64,000 nucleotides of DNA. Source: Silurus meridionalis (Eukaryota > Chordata > Actinopteri > Siluriformes > Siluridae). Position numbers and translations under genes: made by a program. This document shows, piece after piece, positions 59,666 through 64,000 of the stretch. Positions within the stretch are counted from its first letter, which is position 1, and every line of letters starts with the position of its first letter. Under the pieces are notes generated by a model. It did not search any database, was not told where the DNA came from, and was given only the letters and a program-made list of their open reading frames with translations. The DNA lies in contig NC_060896.1 of the NCBI RefSeq assembly GCF_014805685.1, positions 21,358,277 to 21,422,276 on the forward strand, written 5' to 3'.

Positions 59666-61560
59666 CATTGTGAAAATCATTGTGTGTTGGTTATGGCACA
59701 TGGTGCAGATTTTTTTGATGGGGGGGGGGTTAGTGAGAGAAAGAGCAACCCATCAGAGATCTTTTGGCTGCAGATGGTATTGAGGCGTGATGAAAGCTTA
59801 GCATCTTTTGTTCGTGTATGTCAGATGCTGAATGTTGAATTTAGATTTGTATTTCGAGCATACCAATGTTTAAACGTTCATACACAGAGGTTTGGCTTAG
59901 AAAGTTTGATATTGCCATTGTGATCAGTTGCATTTGGAGGTTCTCATTTCTCATTTTGTTTTATTCGCTGATCAATTCTGTTGTTGCAAGAATGAATATT
60001 TCATTATATCATTAATTTCCCTTGTTTGCACAGGTAGTTTCATTCCGTTTCTTTTTTTAAATGTACATTATGTTTATTGAATGCTGCTTGCACTGTGTTA
60101 ACAAATCTATTTAATCGAATGAAAACTGTGCTTCCTTTACATTTGTTCAGACGTCAGTGTACTCGGTAGGTCGTCTGGATGTAGTGATGCAAATGATAAA
60201 TCAGTCTACTTCTGTACATAAACGGCTGTCTATGTAAGAGGTGTTTTTGTAATCTGTCCTCGACATTTTCTTGTTTTGTTGTTAAGGTAATGCTATAGGT
60301 ACTGATTCTAATCATATTCAGGCCTTGTTTATTGCATTAGTATAAAGTGCATTGAAATCACAAAATCATTTGTGCTTTTACATCTCTGTGGACTTTATTT
60401 AAAATCATAATCTACAAAAGTCCTATATGTATAAAGCTGTAGTTGCATAGCTACATGCACAGTAGTGATATTCATTTTACCCCAATATGGTCAAACAAAA
60501 TAAATCTTTTAAACAATAAACACACTTCATTATCAGTGGTCATGATTTTTGGTGAATTTCTTTATAGATTGCATCTGGTGCAATTAATTAATATCAGCAT
60601 TATCACTTGATGGAACAGATGCTCGTTTAGAACCGTGTTCCCTGGTTGGTGACGATGTTGCCCTTAAGATGATCCTTTGGTGCCAAAGGTGCTGAGGTCA
60701 TGAGCAAGTCCAAACCCATTATACATTGTGATGCCATGGATCACATGCACGTGATTGTGGTATTAGAAAACAAAGAAAAATGGTCAGTTAACTTGAACCT
60801 ACTCTTCTATTGTTTGTTAAAAGAGGCTTCAATAATTCATTGTCAAGATGAATGTAAATATGGCAAAGTATAATCTAACAAGGTAGACAGGTCTCGACAT
60901 AGGATACTAAAATGACCATTACTAAACTGGAAACAGTTATCAGTCTCTCTCAAATAAACCAAACAAGAAATGGCATAATAAAAAAAAAAATACTCCTACC
61001 TGGTTAAAATGCCGCGAATATAAAAAGAGCGTGTGTACTTACTGTTCCTGATAAAATGCTTACAAAAATACTTACAGAAATGCAGATGAGATGCGTCTAG
61101 TGGGAATTCGGGGGAGATTGAGAGTGAGATTGGTTATACTGGCGACAGGCAGAGAAATACAAATAATGGGATAATATCGCACAGCACTCGTCTTTCTAAA
61201 ATCTTTTTGGCACGTAGAATTAAAGCTGTATATTCTACCTCAAGGTCACAAGTACATTAAAAAAAGACCTATTTGGGGAAATATTGGTATTAAAACAGAC
61301 TTATTTCCATTTGTTTTAATGTGAATTGAGCACTGCTGTTGATCTTTGTGTTTATTCTTATCATATTTGGGCCATGTCTGTTTTAATATACTAGATAAGG
61401 GTTGTGGAATTTTGGATCAAGTAAGTGTTTTAAGATTTACAGCTTCCCATGTCATCAAACAGCCCAACAATTGTATCAGTACAGCAGTCGTGAAGCTGAT
61501 TTTTTAAATCAAGTAGCCAATTGATGACACTTGGATTTGGAAAGGAATACACTATGGATG
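59665..61560. other. AT-rich non-coding stretch
   Basis: Possible intron of the putative gene starting at 58.2-59.2 kb. No recognised repeat. 60610-60740 is complex but unassigned. Confidence 0.4.
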
Positions 61561-61579
61561 GGGCACCAGACCATTTCAG

Positions 61580-61800
61580 AGCACCGCACACACGCACACA
61601 TTTGTCACATGCTTGTTCACACCTGGGGCAATTTATCAAATCCCCCTACTGGCATGTGTTTGCGAGGAGGGGTAAAAATCATTATGTTTTATTTAATCAT
61701 ATTAAGACAGACACTCTCACATGTATATGCATATACCCTCAGGGTGTTTTGGTTTCCCCAGATAACCAAGGGCATAGGATGCTGGGGGATTTTGCCTTGT
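61580..61800. repeat. Partial copy of the fish-wide repeat seen at 14327
   Basis: 'ttcacacctggggcaattta' followed by 'ctactggcatgtgtttgcga' and later 'ttggtttccccagataacca' corresponds to the 'cacctaggggcaattt...catgtttt' part of that repeat type. Diverged. Confidence 0.45.
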
Positions 61801-63540
61801 GGCTACTTGTAAAACCCCAGTAGCTTGAAGAGTCACAATAATGGAATTTGACTTTTCTAACATTGAGGTACACTGGAATATGACCACAGTGACTGATTAT
61901 TAAAAAGCCAAATTCTTAAGCATAGATGAACATCGAGTCTGCAGCCTCGAGAGATCTACACATTAAAACTTTTAAATTTAGAGAAATGTTAAAAGTAGTT
62001 ATTTTACTCTTATGACAATGTATTTTTGTTGAACGTGGGTTACTCGGTCACAGCTACAGTAAAATAGCGGGCATTGTAATTTATTCTGAGAAAATATTTC
62101 ATCCCAGTGCATTTGTTAAGTAAAAACTAGTACTAGAACTAGATCAGGTGTCTAAAGTGAGTATAAGAGGTGACTATAAAACTTTACATTTTAGGTTGGT
62201 TATATAATTATATAATCAAATGGCTCTTAATGCTATTAACCATAAGGGATGTTCTGAAAGGTACAATGCAGACAATGAATTGTTTTTACAAGTAATTTTT
62301 GTATCCAGTTCACACTTAGTATTAGCATCCATCACCTTTTATGTCATCAAATGTGTATAGACATTCATGCCTAATTGTGTGCTTTCTCACCTATAACAAA
62401 TATTATTCGACCTGTAATAATGTTTTCTTAGACAGTGCTGTCAGATGGCTAAAAACATATTGGCAAACTAAAATTCCTACTCTTTAAACTCCTTAACCAA
62501 AGTATTATTTAAAATAATTCTATAGTGGACACGTTTGTTTCCACATATGTTTTATTACATATATTGTCTTAAATAAATAATAGCTGTGAAAACAAGCACA
62601 CTCACAGACTAGCATGAAAAAAAAAAATCTATAAGCGTTGCTTGTAAGCACGGTTCCTCAGAGTAAAAGAAAGGGGCACTTGGATCAAGATTTTAAAACA
62701 CCAATTCCAGCATAACCTGCTATATTGGAGGTTCTTAGACCTTTTGCAACCAGGGCCATTTTATCCTTATGCACATAAATCCTTATGTACCCCCCCTCAG
62801 TTTGCCCATAGCCAATGTTTAGCTCTTATTAGACATTATGTTTTCAGAGTTTCATCTCCTTTTGATTAGCGATGCTCATTTATGTTTATGCAAGAACATT
62901 CTATGTGATATAAATCTGAGTTTTAATGAGGGCAGGTGGCGATTTGCGAAGCATAAACTTCTAATAGCTTGCACTCTAATTGCAGTAATGCTAGCAGATG
63001 GCAGTTACTTTAGCTCTGTTGTACCCTGTTAGCTTAGTGTTTTTAATGCATACTTTTTCAGTAGTTAGTGGAAAGAGAAAAGCATGAAATGCAATAAAAA
63101 CAATTGTATTAATATTTATTTTAAATGACTTGCCGTCCAACTGAAGTTGGGGCAGTTTATAGAATAATGTGAATGTGATCCGTTAACTACTTTCGTTGCG
63201 TAGCTGCAGCAAGGCTGTGTGATTGCCGCATTGCCATTCGCATTACAAATGTAACATCATATCAAATGCATGTCGCATGCATCCTAGACCTCAGTGAATA
63301 TGCAAGGGGCCTAAATCAAATATGTGGCACTTTTCTCAAGTGATCCACTTGCTAAAGTCAGCTTTAATTGTTGCTTATTTTAGAAGTGATGTGTCAGTAG
63401 CAGCATTTTGGGATTGCTAATTGTCAGACATTTGGCTTGGCATTACCACCTTGTCACTGGACTGTTATGCCAAAACTTGTGCACTAATCTTCCTCACCTT
63501 TCCCTCATACCAAGTCATAGCTCTTTCCTATCCTTTTTTT
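61801..63540. other. AT-rich non-coding stretch
   Basis: No recognised gene or repeat. Open frames lack motifs. Confidence 0.45.
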
Positions 63541-63765
63541 TCTGTACTCCTACACTCTAGGGAGCCGGTGCGAGGAGTTATTTTAGAGAATGTCGTTCGG
63601 TTGAACATGGCCTCAGCTGGGCAGGGACTGTGCCAGTCTGCAACTGCGGGTATTTTTGGGCCGTGTGTGGGCAGACACTACGAATCGCTGCTTTTCTTTC
63701 TGATGAAAAATAAATGTATCCGTGTGCTTATCGACATTACCTCGAATAGAAAGATTTTATGATCG
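63541..63765 (+). other. Candidate splice acceptor and exon-like or conserved block
   Basis: A pyrimidine-rich stretch ends in 'cctacactctag' with AG at 63559-63560, a good 3' splice site. CpG-containing, complex sequence follows. An ATG at 63607 in context gaacATGg opens a frame starting MASAGQGLCQSATAGIFGPC and runs to a stop near 63762. I recognise no family. It could be an exon of the putative gene starting near 59.2 kb or a conserved non-coding element. Confidence 0.25.
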
Positions 63766-64000
63766 CAAACGGGTCAGCGCGATCGTCATTATTTTTAACA
63801 AGGAAATGGTGCTGCAATGAAAAGAGCAGGAAGATACTAATATGTGAGACATCCTATTTGTTTAAAATATCTATAAGATTCAGAAGTGGGTTTGCATTCA
63901 AGAAGTGTGGATCAAATTGTGAATGTTGTGAATGCTCACCTAAAATTCTGCCTGAGCCACATCAGCTTTACTGATGTAATCAAAGGCTCATAAACTAATT

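Overview
This is eukaryotic, AT-rich, repeat-laden DNA. The repeat types point to a teleost fish. They include Tc1-like transposons with the fish-type DNxPxH and LNPIENLW blocks, DIRS-type retrotransposons, and a LINE whose 3' tail reads 'gctgtggcgacccctaa'. There are also a tRNA-Glu-headed SINE, Rex1/L2-like LINE ends, and long (CA)n and (AT)n microsatellites. The mix suits an ostariophysan such as a catfish, but that is inferred from recalled repeat families. I find no intact protein-coding gene. Every long open frame is a transposon remnant, a microsatellite or a probable chance frame.

Layout. 0-8 kb: AT-rich non-coding DNA with decayed Tc1 ends and a fish dispersed repeat, plus a more complex block at 6.45-7.06 kb. 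8-11.3 kb: a truncated DIRS-like element (minus), at whose edge a hAT-like element inserted, itself carrying a solo LTR. 11.9-19.6 kb: three Tc1-like remnants, a fish-wide repeat, a perfect 54-bp-arm inverted repeat and a second DIRS fragment (plus). 22.6-23.9 kb: a short LTR retrotransposon with a CACAC target duplication. 25.9-28.9 kb: three insertions of one LINE family, two with clear target duplications. 30-32.3 kb: a MITE, two long (AT)n tracts and Tc1 pieces. 36.1-36.9 kb: a Tc1 remnant followed by a head-to-tail SINE pair. 40.8 kb: an interstitial telomere-like array. 44-47.4 kb: a LINE end, a decayed LTR, a fish repeat and a near-complete but dead Tc1-like element. 47.8-51 kb: an old local duplication whose second copy is split by a 905-bp hAT-like element. 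54-58 kb: more transposon and LINE remnants. 58.2-59.2 kb: a block with YY1-like and ZNF143-like motifs, a purine-rich stretch and a strong splice donor, best read as a candidate promoter and non-coding first exon on the plus strand. A possible acceptor and ATG lie at 63.56-63.61 kb.

The elements interact. LINE-type 3' tails are shared by the LINE copies and the SINE, suggesting a LINE/SINE mobilisation pair. Nesting gives relative ages: DIRS before hAT before solo LTR, and local duplication before hAT. I see no new gene system. The most checkable points are the SINE/LINE pair, the perfect inverted repeat, the dated duplication and the candidate promoter/exon.
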